Below are positions 13,177 through 23,810 of a stretch of 64,000 nt of DNA, one piece after another (the stretch's first letter is position 1; each line of letters opens with the position of its first letter). The notes beneath the pieces are model-generated. The model saw only the letters and a program-made list of their open reading frames with translations, made no database searches and had not been told where the DNA came from. Position numbers and translations under genes: made by a program. Source of the DNA: Cotesia glomerata (lineage: Eukaryota > Arthropoda > Insecta > Hymenoptera > Braconidae); NCBI RefSeq assembly GCF_020080835.1, contig NC_058162.1, forward strand, positions 1,240,001-1,304,000, written 5' to 3'.

Positions 13177-13346
13177 AATTTCCTTTATTAAAAAGTTGAT
13201 GTGACGTTTTTATTGTTGTCGCTTTTTGTTGCTATGGTGACCACTTTGGTAACAGTTAAATATTAATGAGTAACCTTTGTAAAAATTTTGATTAATTAAA
13301 CTGTCAATAACAAAACTTTTGACAGAAGCGCGCAAAGCGCGTTTGA
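13177..13346 (-). repeat. X-box-bearing repeat, copy 1 (short form)
   Basis: Begins 3 bp after the PARS2 stop, so it probably supplies its 3' UTR. Read on the minus strand it matches 27096-27428 on the plus strand almost end to end: AATCAAACGCGCTTTGCGCG at one end, GACGTTTTCATTG-like sequence and TTTTTAATAAAGGA at the other. Its centre has only one clear X-box unit, GTTGCTATGGTGACC, plus a decayed one (TTTGGTAACAGTT). The other copy has twelve. Confidence 0.85.
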
Positions 13347-13678
13347 TTTTCTAATTATGTTAAATAGTTTACATTTATAATTACAAGTTTTATATTAATT
13401 CAAATAGTATTAAGTGTATAAATATAAAATTTACAAAATAATTAATTAAGTTTTTTTTAAATAAATCTCCCTTGAACAAAATGATTTCACAATGTTAAAT
13501 GCCCATAAGAGACATGATTTAAAATGATTTACATGATTAAAAATGATTAGAAAATTAATTTAAGCTAACTTTAAGTTTGATAATTATCACATGGTAATTC
13601 TCTTAATATATTAAATTTGTTCGTAATATCTTAGATTGTTTAAATTTCAATTAAAACTATTGATTGCTACTTAAAAAA
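13347..13678. other. Tail-to-tail spacer PARS2 / SUOX
   Basis: AT-rich spacer between two convergent genes; presumed 3' UTRs of both. No gene, RNA or complete repeat seen. Confidence 0.5.
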
Positions 13679-16297
13679 TTATTTTTTTATTTTAACATTG
13701 ACTCGATGATATGCATTGCAAAGAAGACCGCGTAAATTCCAAATATTTTCAAAACTTTCTGGTTGAACGTTATAAGAAGCATCAACAGCCTTAACCCAAA
13801 CTTCAACCTCTTTTTTATCAACGTCAATTGGAATTTCAGCGGACCAAAGTGTCCATGACCAATGACGACCTTCTTTGGCATTTTCATCGTCTATTAATTG
13901 GTGCGCTACGTGCCAAGTTTTCCCTTGGTCCACTGTCAAGTCAATGCGAATTATTTTTTTACCACCTCCAGACCAAGCATACCCTAAAGAAGAAATAATT
14001 TTTTTTAATTGACTATTAAATAATATTTATATTAATAATTATATTTTACGAACCTTTCACGGGTATTTTTCCATCCTTCAATTTAACAGTCTCTCCTGGA
14101 GTAGGAGTGCAAATAGCAGAAGTAACAGGCATGTCTAAAATAGCAGGTGACTTTGAAAAATCCACCGTGTCCCAATCAACACTAGGAGAAAATCCTTTGT
14201 AATCCCCTCGTTGAAACTGAGACCGGCTTTCTTCATTAGAAATAACTATTTTTGCTAGCCATTTAACATTCCTAGCGCCAACAACACCAGGAACAATTGC
14301 GCGAATAGGATAGCCGTGGTCTCGAGGAATCGGTTCGCCATTCATTTCATAAGCTAGTATAATATCAGCTCTGGAGTCCAGTGCTCTACTGATTGGAATA
14401 GATCCACCATAAGGAACTCCAGATGGGTCCAAGTCGTATCCTTCAAACTGGACGTGCTTCCAGTCGTCTTCATTAATTTTAAGGTCTGCTAGAACGTCAG
14501 TCAGTCTTGCTCCAGACCAGGATGCATTACCGACAGCGCCTACTCCCCAACTCAAACCTTTCAGAGGTTTTACCTGAAAAAAAAAAAAAAAAAATTATTT
14601 ACTAATTTATGAGTAATCTATGTTATTAAAAGAATAAGGAAAATTTTTTATTCAAAAAAGTCATATGATAAAAGCAATTTTTTAGGTAATTTATGATGAT
14701 AAGTATTTAGGCTGCATTCAAAAATGCTCTATCTCTAGATACATAATTAAGAAATGACCTTGTATCTCGTGAACTATTGACATTTTCAAAGATATAAGCT
14801 CATCTCGATGTTACACTCATCAAGACCTTTCATTTGAGTACCCACATCAATTTTTCATATATTTATATATATTATATATATGTATATATGAAAAATATAT
14901 CAAAAATGCATGTGGGTACTCAAATGAAAGCTCTTGATGAGTGTAACATCGGGATGAGCTTATATCTTTAAAAACGTCAATATTTAAGAAAGTACAGTGC
15001 AATTTAACAAAAGTCATTATTTAATAAAGCAAAATTTTAATTTTTTACAGTTCACAAGTCACGGCAGTCACATAGTGACTGCAAGGTTGCTAGTAAAAAT
15101 TAAAAAAGCAAATAATATATTTACAGCATTCATCTCAGAGCGTCTATTTCCTCCGCACATAATTGCTGTCGTTACAGTATATTTCGGATATTTTTTAATG
15201 TCTTCAAAGTTTATAACTTTTTTTGTATCATCTTCAATAGCTATTTCCAGTTCGTAGTCTTTAATATCGATTTCAGGAACTGGTAAATGATTCCTCACAT
15301 AAAAAGTATCTCTGTAATTTTATAAAATTATATTTTAGCTAGAAATTAAATAAAAATAATTTTAATTAACTTACGCTGGTGTCAAGAAGCTTTCACAGAG
15401 TAAAGGACCTGGAGTTTCACCGCAAAAAGGCTTCGGACCATTAACTTTCAGAACTTTATGCCGCTTAGGATCATTCGCATATGGATCTTCTGTAGCTTCA
15501 AGCTTTTTACTGTCTTTACTAACATCTAAATTACCAATCCTCATAGATTCCAACAGTTGATAAATTTCTGACACATTGTGATTAGCAAATATCATCCAAA
15601 AAGGTTCTATAGACCCTCCAGCTGCCATCATTATTTTTTCTGGACCTCCAGGATGTTTCAATACGAATTTAGTAATATCATAAACACCCTCTTTATAATA
15701 GATCCAAATTCCGTCATTTTCATTGTCATGCTTTCCTACTTCTTCTACAGTGTACGTTTTTAAATGACTTTTTCTTACCCCTGGAGTTTCTTTTATAGTT
15801 ATTAAATCTAAAGCATAGACTTCATTCTTCCATAAATAATAAGAAACACCTATCACTGAAGAAATCAACCCGGCTTTCCAAGAATATTGTAAATATTTCC
15901 TTTTATTTTCTGAAAAATTATTCTGGTGTCCACGTGTAGTGTATTCATGACTTGTATAACAGCTGTTTAATATTTTTAACAATTTTTTATTGCTGGAAAA
16001 TTTTAATAAACAGTTAAAATAATTAATGACATTAAAATTTACTGAAAAAAATTTTTTTTATAATTTTATAAAAATTAAATAATTTTAAAATATCAATTTA
16101 ATAAAAAAATTCCACGTGACAATTAAAAAAAATTTTTTTAAGTGTTTTTATTATTGTTATTAAAATTTTTAAAAGTGACAGCTGACAGCTAACTTCAGTA
16201 TCATAAAAAATAATAATAAAATAAATAATTTTACTTACTTTTTTTGATGTAAATAATTTTTATGAAGATTGTAAAAAATTTTAACCCTCCAACACAT
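13679..16297 (-). CDS. SUOX: Sulfite oxidase, mitochondrial
   Basis: Five exons: 16297-16239, 15992-15375, 15311-15125, 14573-14054 and 13983-13679, giving 562 aa. The enzyme oxidises sulfite to sulfate in the mitochondrial intermembrane space, the last step of cysteine catabolism, passing electrons to cytochrome c. An N-terminal presequence and a hydrophobic segment (KAGLISSVIGVSYYLW) precede the cytochrome b5 domain, with heme ligands His133 (LKHPGGPEK) and His158 (FANHNVSEI). The molybdopterin domain follows with the Mo-ligand Cys278 in AIMCGGNRRSEM and WSGARLTDVL. The C-terminal dimerisation domain includes YAWSGGGKKIIRIDL. The first exon is short and chosen because it begins with ATG and splices in frame; its start is the least certain part. 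Intron 3 holds a complete Helitron-like element. Confidence 0.94.
14709..15093 (+). mobile_element. Helitron-like element, complete single-hairpin copy (type copy)
   Basis: 385 bp in SUOX intron 3. Order: AGGCTGCATTCAAAAATGCT; a conserved block CTCTATCTCTAGATACATAA; left arm from about 14790 (ATATAAGCTCATCTCGATG ... CATTTGAGTACCCACATCA); a TATATA loop; and the complementary right arm to about 14975. Then comes a ~90-bp tail, the 19-nt hairpin GCAGTCACATAGTGACTGC at 15064-15082, AAGGTTG, and CTAG at 15090-15093 followed by T. A subterminal hairpin a few bases before a terminal CTAG, with no long terminal inverted repeats, is what non-autonomous Helitrons and Helentrons look like. No protein is encoded. 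Confidence 0.75.
16020..16205. repeat. Family-C MITE-like repeat in SUOX intron 1
   Basis: AT-rich segment ending AAAAGTGACAGCTGACAGCT then AACTTCAGTATCAT at 16170-16205. The same end recurs, in either orientation, near 7930, 10910, 21940, 34760, 45270 and 54820. Confidence 0.6.
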
Positions 16298-16752
16298 GTT
16301 GAATAATAATTTTGTTTTTTTTTTATTTAAAACATTTAATTGATTGGATAAAATTATATCAGATGTGACGTGTTAAACGGAGCTAACCACTCAGTTTTTG
16401 TGTTGATATATGTATAGTCAAAACACTGACTATATATAGTTAAAATATATACAGATACTTATTAACTATATAAATTGTACATTGGTGTGTTTATGTATAT
16501 ACAGATATATTTACTTCTTATCTGTACAAATTTCAGAGTATTTTGAGGTTATTTTAAATATGTCAAAAAATACTATTTATTATTTATTATTAAGAAATTT
16601 GACATTTAATTGAATAATAAAAATACATTGAATTTTTTTTGGGATCACAGTTTTATTAACAGTTTATTTTTTATTTAACAGGATATAAATATTGATAATT
16701 AATAAAGATGCTTGATTATTGATGAATAATAAATTTTAAACAAATACTCACA
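16298..16752. promoter_or_regulatory. Divergent promoter region, SUOX / ARMH3
   Basis: 455 bp between opposing start codons, strongly AT-rich, with repeated TATATA stretches around 16405-16510. Both promoters must be here. No specific factor site is claimed. Confidence 0.45.
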
Positions 16753-19154
16753 ATGGCAATGAGAAAACGAAGTGGTTCTGGCTCAAAACGCCAGCATAAA
16801 GGTAAATTAATTCCTATTTATGAAAGTTTATTCAAAGGAGAAGATTTAACGTCAGGACATCCTAATTTTTGGAATGAAGTGTTTCTAATTAAACCGATAG
16901 TAAGTTTTACAAATATTCATGAGATGACATTTAAGTTTACTGTCACTTGATCATTTTTTTATTTTATTTAATAAAAAAATTTTTTCCAAAAATTTATTTC
17001 TAAACAATTGCATTCGTTGTTTTTATTAATTTTTACATGTCAATTTTTTTGCCATTATTTATTTTAATGTCAAATATTCTTCTTTATTTAATAATTTTAT
17101 TGCAATTAAATTATTATAATAAAATTTATGAAAATTAAATTAGCTGACATTTAAAAATTTTTATAGTTTATTTTGTTGAAAAATAATTTTTAAAAAATTA
17201 AAATAAAAATTTTCACTTGTAGAAAATTTTAAAAATTATACATGGAATTTTTGAAAAATAGTTTTTTAATTAATAAAAAATATCAAAAATTTTTCAGTGT
17301 CGGCTAATGAAAATTAAGTCAGCCGACATCTAAAAATTTTCAGAATTTTTTTTTATTGAAAAATTATCACAAAAAAAATAAAGAAAAATTTTCATTTGTA
17401 AAAAACTTGAAAAACTACAAGTGCAATTTTTATAAAATATTTTTTAGTTCTAATTATAATAAATGAAAATAAATAAAAAAATTAAAAACGTCGGCTAACT
17501 TTAGCATCATTGTCGGCTAACTTAATTTTAATATAAAATTTCACATGTAAAAATGAAAAAAAATCAATGATTTTTTTTTACACTAATGAGTAAATTTGTT
17601 AAAGAATTTTTATTACTGTAATTAATTTTTATAAATAAAATTTAAAAAAATGATCAGCTGACAGCTGATTTCACTATAGTTATTTAAATTACAATTTATT
17701 AAAATATATTCTTTTTTAGGTACCTCACATAGAAAATGAAATTTTAAAAATGTCAGCCGAGCAATTGTCAACATGTAAAAACAATTTAAACGCATTAGTG
17801 TGTCATTCAATCGACACACTAATAGACGAGCACCCGTTCCGCGTGGTGTATGCCCTGCAAACCTTAGCCGCAGTGATCCAATCAATCTACAAAAAAGCTA
17901 GTCAAAATGGGTGTGATTTCAATTTAATAGACGTCTTAATTGGCTTAAAGGACGCTGAGGAGCGTATGACAACCTTAATGCAGCACTGCAACACATTTTT
18001 ACTAGGAGAATACCCCGACAGCTTAAAAGCGCTTTGCCTTAAACTCTTATTAATAATAGTCACTGGAATGGACAATCTCAGCCAGAATAGTTTGCTGGAG
18101 TACGTGATGGTAAACGGAGTATTTGAGTCATTAATTCAATTATTACGAGAAACAACTTTGAGAAATCGTCACGGGCACGATGCAGTGCTGCTTTTAACTC
18201 TGTTAGTAAATTACAGAAAATACGAAAGTACTAACTCGTATATTGTTAAATTATCAATTCTTGATGATGAATTAGCATTGAATGGATACAGCCAAGTAAT
18301 TTCTGGATCATTGATAGAATTTTGTAGATTATTTGTCCAGCAAAAAGCGGAAGTACAAGCCAGCTGGCTGTCATCATTGACAAGCATGGTCGGCAGCATG
18401 TTTGTCGGCGAAGAAGAAGCCAAGACTCAGCAAGTTCGCGCGAACAACGCGCTGCTGCTGGCTCTTTATGAAGCGACACATCTTAACAGAAATTTTGTGA
18501 CAACTTTAGCATTCACCAAAAGTGACACCAGCGCTCCGCCTTCGCCTAACAACACCCTGGGGCCCAATGCGGTAGCTCCTGGGTCCCAACCGCCGGATGT
18601 GATAGCTCAGCCATTTAATTTACTCGCTATATTTTTACAATACTGCTCAATAGTCATGCAAGCAATTAAAACTGAGGCTATTTTAAATAATGTTAAGTTA
18701 TGCTTTCTTATACTAAGCTGCATCGCTGAAGACCAGTATGCTAATAATCTGATGCATGATGCTAATCTGGCATTCAGAGTCCAGCTTCATCGGATGCCGA
18801 TGTACCATAGGAAAATTCAGGATAAAGTTGCACCTACTCAGCCACTTGCTGCTACTCTTTTGGATCTTCTGGTTGAATTCATTACGTCTCATATGATGAA
18901 AAAATTTCCTCTTGAACTGTATCATCAGTGCATAGGGGTGCTGCAGAGATTGCTGTGCTACCAAAAGAGATGCGGAGTGAGACTTAGGTACCAGTGGAAA
19001 GAGCTTTGGACCGCGCTGTTTAATCTTCTTAAATTTTTAACTACTCACGAAGCGCATCTTGTTAAAAAAATGAATATTTTCCCGTTAGCTATACAAGTAA
19101 AGATTTTTTATTAAGTTAAGTAAAATTTTGTAGTGGGAAAAGAATTTTATGGAT

Positions 19155-19192
<38 letters not shown>

Positions 19193-20349
19193 CAGATTGT
19201 CAATATTTTAAATCTTTTTATTACTTATGGTGACACTTTTTTGTCACTACCGAGTAGCTATGATGAATTGTTTTATGAAATTATAAGAATGAGACTTATT
19301 TTTACAAATTTAAATGCTATGGGTAAGTTTTTTATAATTTGTCAAGTTATTATAGGTATTAAAAAATTTTTTTTTTATTGCTACATCAATGAAGCAATAT
19401 CATAATTAATACTAGCAACCTTGCAGTCATAGTGACTATGTGATTGCTGTGACTCGTGAACAAAAAAAAAATAAAATTTTGCTTTTAAATAATGAATTTT
19501 GTTAAATTGCACTGTACTTTCTTAACTATTGATGTTTTTAAAGATATAAAATTATCCTGATGTTACTCTCATCAAGAGCTTTCATTTGAGTACCCACATG
19601 CATTTTTGACATATTTTTCATATATTCATATATATAATATATGTATATATATAAAATATATGAAAAATTGATGTGGGTACTCAAATGAAAGGTCTCGATG
19701 AGTGTAACATCGGGATGAACTTATTATATCTTTAATAATGTCAATAGTTCACGAGATACAGGGTCATTTCTTAATTATGTATCTAGAGATAGAGCATTTT
19801 CAAATGCAACTTAAATACTTATCATAATAAATTGACTATCGATGAGAATGAAATGAAATCTTGAAAAAGCACAAATTCAAGTCAATGTATATTAAAAAAA
19901 TTATTTCTCAAGCCCTTAGATATTCAACGACTGAATCATATGAATATAAAGAACATGCATTGAAGCTGATGAATAGTCTTGTCAATATGCGAGATATTGT
20001 AAACCATTTTCCACCAAAAATATCAGCTTGGTTAGCGAGCGAAAGTCTATCAACACCAACTGAACAACAAATTCTTGCTATTATCATACAAAATTACGAC
20101 ACACTTGCTTTGAAATTACAAGATAATTTAGATCAATATGAAAGATACTCGGAAAAGCCAAACCACACGACATTCTTTGAAGAAATGGTAAATTATCAAT
20201 TAATTTTTTTTTTATCTATATTAAATAATTAAAAATAATTAAAATTATGTTAATAGGTAACTGGGATTATTATTGACACGCGAGCTTCAATAAATTTAAA
20301 TGCACTAGACACACAAGCTATTCTTCAAGAACTATCAAATATATCATAA
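16753..20349 (+). CDS. ARMH3: Armadillo-like helical domain-containing protein 3
   Basis: Five exons: 16753-16899, 17720-19096, 19196-19322, 19913-20187 and 20257-20349, giving 672 aa (human ARMH3/C10orf76 is 689). This all-helical protein binds PI4KB and acts with GBF1/Arf1 at the Golgi; that role is known for the vertebrate protein. Colinear conserved blocks include LKALCLKLLLIIVTGMDNLS, LLTLLVNYRKYES, YIVKLSILDDE, LALYEATHLNRNF, LSCIAEDQYANN, LHRMPMYHRK, FITSHMMKKFPLELY, FITYGDTFLSLPSSYDEL and DTLALKLQDNLDQYERYSE. The acceptor of exon 3 is preceded by a run of about 40 T. Exon 4 uses acceptor TCTCAAG and restores the family's M-x-LR-x-ST. Intron 3 contains a reverse-oriented Helitron-like element. 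The gene ends tail-to-tail with HMGCL. Confidence 0.94.
16950..17700. repeat. Family A/B MITE-like repeats in ARMH3 intron 1
   Basis: At least three AT-rich units in the intron. Two family-B pieces are bounded by TTAGCTGACATTTAAAAATT or TCAGCCGACATCTAAAAATT on the left and CGTCGGCTAACTTTAGCATC on the right (about 17135-17530). A family-C fragment with GATCAGCTGACAGCTGAT lies at about 17650-17670. Confidence 0.6.
19412..19812 (-). mobile_element. Helitron-like element, single hairpin, reverse copy
   Basis: Mirror image of the copy at 14709: starts CTAGCAACCTTGCAGTCATA at 19412, then the long palindrome (arms near 19545-19735), and ends with the reverse complement of CTCTATCTCTAGATACATAA and of the leading GGCTGCATTC-type block near 19800. 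It lies in ARMH3 intron 3. Confidence 0.8.
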
Positions 20350-20596
20350 CGCTTAAAAAAATTCCTTGCGATCTCAAATTGCTTGAAACTAAAAAATAAT
20401 AAAACGAAACAACCATTTAATATAATAAAATTATATTTTTAAAGAAATTATAAAAAAATATATCAAATATTTACTGTGTTTTTTTATAAAATAGTCAATG
20501 TATGTACAATTGATTGACACAAGAGTGAAGCTTAATAAAATTTTTTAAATATCATGTTAGATATTAAAATAAATGCTCAAGTATTTTTAATAATAA
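20350..20596. other. Tail-to-tail spacer ARMH3 / HMGCL
   Basis: Short AT-rich spacer, presumably the overlapping 3' UTR regions of two convergent genes. Nothing else seen. Confidence 0.5.
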
Positions 20597-21571
20597 TCAC
20601 TGTAATTTCTTTTTTAATTTTTCTTTAGCAATAGTAGCAAGACCAACTTTTGACATATTGGTTCTACCTAATTCTCCGCTAATCCACTCTCCTATTTTAA
20701 TAAGTTCATTTAAATTAACATCTGTATTAAATCCTTGCTCACTGAGTAAATAAAGAAGATCTTCAGTAGCTAAATTTCCAGACGCGCCAGCAGCATAAGG
20801 ACACCCTCCAAGTCCAGCTACCGACGCGTCAAATATTCTTACTCCGTATTCAAGACTCGCATAAGTATTTGCAAGAGCTTGGCCATAAGTATCATGACAA
20901 TGAAGAGCGAATTCTTCGAAATTGCCTAGCTTAGAAAGATGTTTTATTTCATTTAAGATATTTATTATTTTTTTAGGCGTACCCACTCCAATAGTATCAC
21001 CAAGTGATATTTCATAGCACCCTAGCTGCAACATTGCATCTGCAACCTTCGCAACAGCTGACGCTTTAATATTTCCTTCATACGGACACCCTGCTATACA
21101 CGAAATATAACCACGTGTTTTTATATTATTTTTCTGCGCTTCTAGTATTACTTCTTTAAATCTCTTAATACTTTCTTCAATTGAACAGTTTATATTTCTG
21201 TGGGAAAAAGACTCAGAAGCTGCTCCGAAAATTGCTATCTCTTTTACGCTAACTTCTAGAGCACTTTGTAAGCCTTTTAAATTAGGAACTAAAACCGGGT
21301 AATTTATACCAGTTTTTTTGTCTATACTTTTAAATACTGTTGCATTGTCTTGCATTTGTGGAATCCATTTAGGAGAAACAAAACTTGTAGCTTCAATTGT
21401 TTTTAATCCTGTTTGGGATAATTTGTTGATCAATTCTATTTTTATTGAACTAGGTAAAATTTTTTTTTCATTCTGTAAACCATCTCTTGGTCCTACTTCA
21501 ACAACTTTGACATAATTACTGAATTTTTTTGCATGATTTCGGACATTAAGTATTATTTTTCTTAATAACAT
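20597..21571 (-). CDS. HMGCL: Hydroxymethylglutaryl-CoA lyase, mitochondrial
   Basis: One uninterrupted coding exon of 324 aa. The enzyme cleaves HMG-CoA to acetoacetate and acetyl-CoA in ketogenesis and leucine breakdown. It is a TIM-barrel of the HMGL-like family: VEVGPRDGLQNEKK with Asp30 at the metal site, ATSFVSPKWIPQM, GAASESFSHRNINCSIEES, GCYEISLGDTIGVGTP, ALHCHDTYGQALANT with metal ligands His224 and His226, and the catalytic loop GLGGCPYA with Cys257. A short basic N-terminus (MLLRKIILNVRNHAKKFSNY) fits a mitochondrial presequence. It ends KLQ, so the peroxisomal CKL-type tail of vertebrates is absent. An acceptor-like TTTCTTTACAG lies 8 nt upstream of the ATG, so there is probably an intron in the 5' UTR. 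Confidence 0.95.
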   Translation of the reverse strand: MLLRKIILNVRNHAKKFSNYVKVVEVGPRDGLQNEKKILPSSIKIELINKLSQTGLKTIEATSFVSPKWIPQMQDNATVFKSIDKKTGINYPVLVPNLKGLQSALEVSVKEIAIFGAASESFSHRNINCSIEESIKRFKEVILEAQKNNIKTRGYISCIAGCPYEGNIKASAVAKVADAMLQLGCYEISLGDTIGVGTPKKIINILNEIKHLSKLGNFEEFALHCHDTYGQALANTYASLEYGVRIFDASVAGLGGCPYAAGASGNLATEDLLYLLSEQGFNTDVNLNELIKIGEWISGELGRTNMSKVGLATIAKEKLKKKLQ

Positions 21572-22125
21572 TTTGGAGTCTGTAAAGAAAAATTTTATAT
21601 TAATTACTTAAAAAAAAATTTAATAACATTCAAGTTAGCTGTCACTTGACCAATTTGTAATTTTACTTAACAATTAAATTAATTCTAAAAAATTGTATTT
21701 TTTTCTAATTTCTACATGTTAATTTTTTTTTCTTTTTTTCTTTTTGCCATAATTTACTTTTTAACAAAAGTTCTAAAAATTATTAAATATCTGCTAAATT
21801 AATTTTTATAAAAATTTAATTAAAAAATTCCACATGTGAAAATTAATAAAATTATAATTAATAAAATTATACGGGAACATTTTTAGAAGAATTTTTTTAT
21901 TGTAATTGATTAGTTAAAAAAATTTTTTAAAATTGACAGCTGACGGCTAACTTCAGTATGATAAATAAATTATAGTTTTATTTTTTGTCACCACGCGGCG
22001 ACACTGTCGACAATAATAATAATAATAATTATTATTATTGTTGAATTGTTTGTGTATTTTTTTCGTGTACTAAATTGATAAAGTAGACAAATGTTATAAA
22101 AATATTAAAATAAACTAAAAAAAAG
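21572..22125. promoter_or_regulatory. Divergent promoter region, HMGCL / FRA10AC1
   Basis: 554 bp between opposing start codons. About 21615-21965 is MITE-like (a family-A fragment, then a family-C end TGACAGCTGACGGCTAACTTCA). The remaining ~150 bp, with CACCACGCGGCGACACTGTCG at about 21990-22010, is the only GC-rich patch and the likeliest core promoter for both genes. Confidence 0.45.
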
Positions 22126-23810
22126 ATGTTTCCTGCATACGTACATTTATCAGCTTACGATCGTCACAAAAAAATAATCAATGATTATTTTTTTTACAAA
22201 GGAGGCTCTGCGCTAAATCTTAAACGAGACACGTAAGTTAACCAAGTAAGACGTCATATTTTTACATATGTAGATAATTATGATTTATTAATTACATAAC
22301 GTTCTGTTTATCATTTGGAAGTATTGGGTATACTTATCTGGTTAGCCGAGAGGAAAAAATAGTGATAACAAAATATAAAAATATGGTTTGTAACCTTAAT
22401 TTAAACAGCTCTTGATCTTTCGGAACGTTTTTCGAGGTCCCGGCGCAAAACTGATTATGATGTCATCAAGGAGAATCACAGATTTCTTTGGGACGAGGAA
22501 GAGGATACTCCTGACACTTGGGAAGCTCGGCTTGCCAAAAAGTATTACGATAAATTATTCAAGGAATATTGTATTTGTGACTTGACTTACTATAAATACA
22601 ACAAGGTTTGTTATTAAAATTAATTTAGCAGATATTTAAGAATTTTTTTAACAAATAAATTATGGAAAAAAAATAAACATGTGGAAATTTTAATAAATTA
22701 AAAATTCAAATTTTTCAAAACAAATTTGTTTGTTAAAAAAAAAAATTAAAAAATTATCAAGACTGCTAATTTTTATCTCATAGATTTATGATAATTAATT
22801 TAGCAAATGTTTGACAATTTTAAGAATTTTTTTAATAAATAAATGGCAAAAAAAAAATTAGAAAATTAAAATTGACATGTAGAAAATTTAATAAATTAAA
22901 AATGCTATTTTTGAAAATTAATTTTTTTAAACAAATTTTTCCATTAAATAAAACTGATAAATTGTCAAGACTGCTAACTTTAATGTCATAGTTTTATAAA
23001 AAATTAATTTAGCAAATATTTGACAATTTTAAGAATTTTCTTAACAAATAAATTATGACAAAAAAAATTAGAAAATAAAAATTGACTTAAAGAAATTTTA
23101 ATAAATTAAAAATGCAATTTTTTTAAAACAAATTTTTACATTAAATAAAAGTGGAAAATTTTTTATTTTTTTCAAAAAAATATTTTTTAAATAATTATAG
23201 TTGCAATAATACTTAACATTTATTTTTATTAAGGTGGCATTAAGATGGAGAACAGAGCAAGAAGTGGTTGTAGGAAAAGGTCAATTTGAATGCGGGAGTA
23301 AAAAATGCAAAATTAAGGAAGGATTAAAGTCCTGGGAAGTTAATTTCGGCTATGAAGAGCAAGGAGAGAAAAAAAATGCTTTAGTTAAATTAAGTATGTC
23401 ATCAAAATTTATTTATCAATTTAATTACCTAAAATTCATTTTTTTTTTTTTATTTATTTCGTCTTCTAATATAATTTTAAAAAATTGAAAAATTTTTTTT
23501 TGTATTATTAGGATTATGTTCTGAATGTTCAGATAAATTAAATTATCACTCTCAGAAGAAACAAGTTCATAGGAAGAAAAAAGGATTGAAACGTTTGGGT
23601 ACGACGTCGGATAAATACGAGACTCAATCTACTGCATCGAGTTCAACAAACAATCAAGATCAAGATGAAATAAAAGTAGAACCAGATGAAGAAACTAAAG
23701 AAGATTCAGGAAAAAAAGAGGAGGAAATTTGGAAGAATAATCCTTCAGAAAGTATTGAAAAGTCCCGCGAAGAAGAATTTGAAGAATATCTCGCTGATCT
23801 TTTGTTGTAA
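22126..23810 (+). CDS. FRA10AC1: FRA10AC1 homologue (splicing-associated nuclear protein)
   Basis: Four exons: 22126-22232, 22437-22605, 23234-23393 and 23512-23810, giving 244 aa. Conserved blocks match the FRA10AC1 family throughout: SAYDRHKKIINDYFFYKGG, DYDVIKENHRFLWDEEED, RLAKKYYDKLFKEYCI, RWRTEQEVVVGKGQFECGSK, EGLKSWEVNFGYEEQGEK and LCSECSDKLNYH. An acidic/basic tail ends EEFEEYLADLLL. Paired cysteines (ECGSKKC and CSECS) suggest a zinc site. The human protein is reported with spliceosomal complexes, so a nuclear splicing role is inferred. Exon 2 uses acceptor TTTTTCGAG; the earlier AACAG would give a stop, which decided the choice. Intron 2 holds several MITE-like segments. AATAAA lies at 23845-23850. 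Confidence 0.92.
22620..23140. repeat. Family-A MITE-like segments in FRA10AC1 intron 2
   Basis: Three tandem ~170-180-bp AT-rich segments, each with ATTAATTTAGCA(G/A)AT(A/G)TTT on the left and CAAGACTGCTAACTTTAATG-type sequence on the right. Same family as 9480-9990. Confidence 0.65.

Noticed and set aside
22411..22436. FRA10AC1 exon 2 starting at the earlier acceptor AACAG
   Set aside because: With the exon 1 phase it produces an immediate stop; acceptor TTTTTCGAG at 22436 keeps frame and matches the family.
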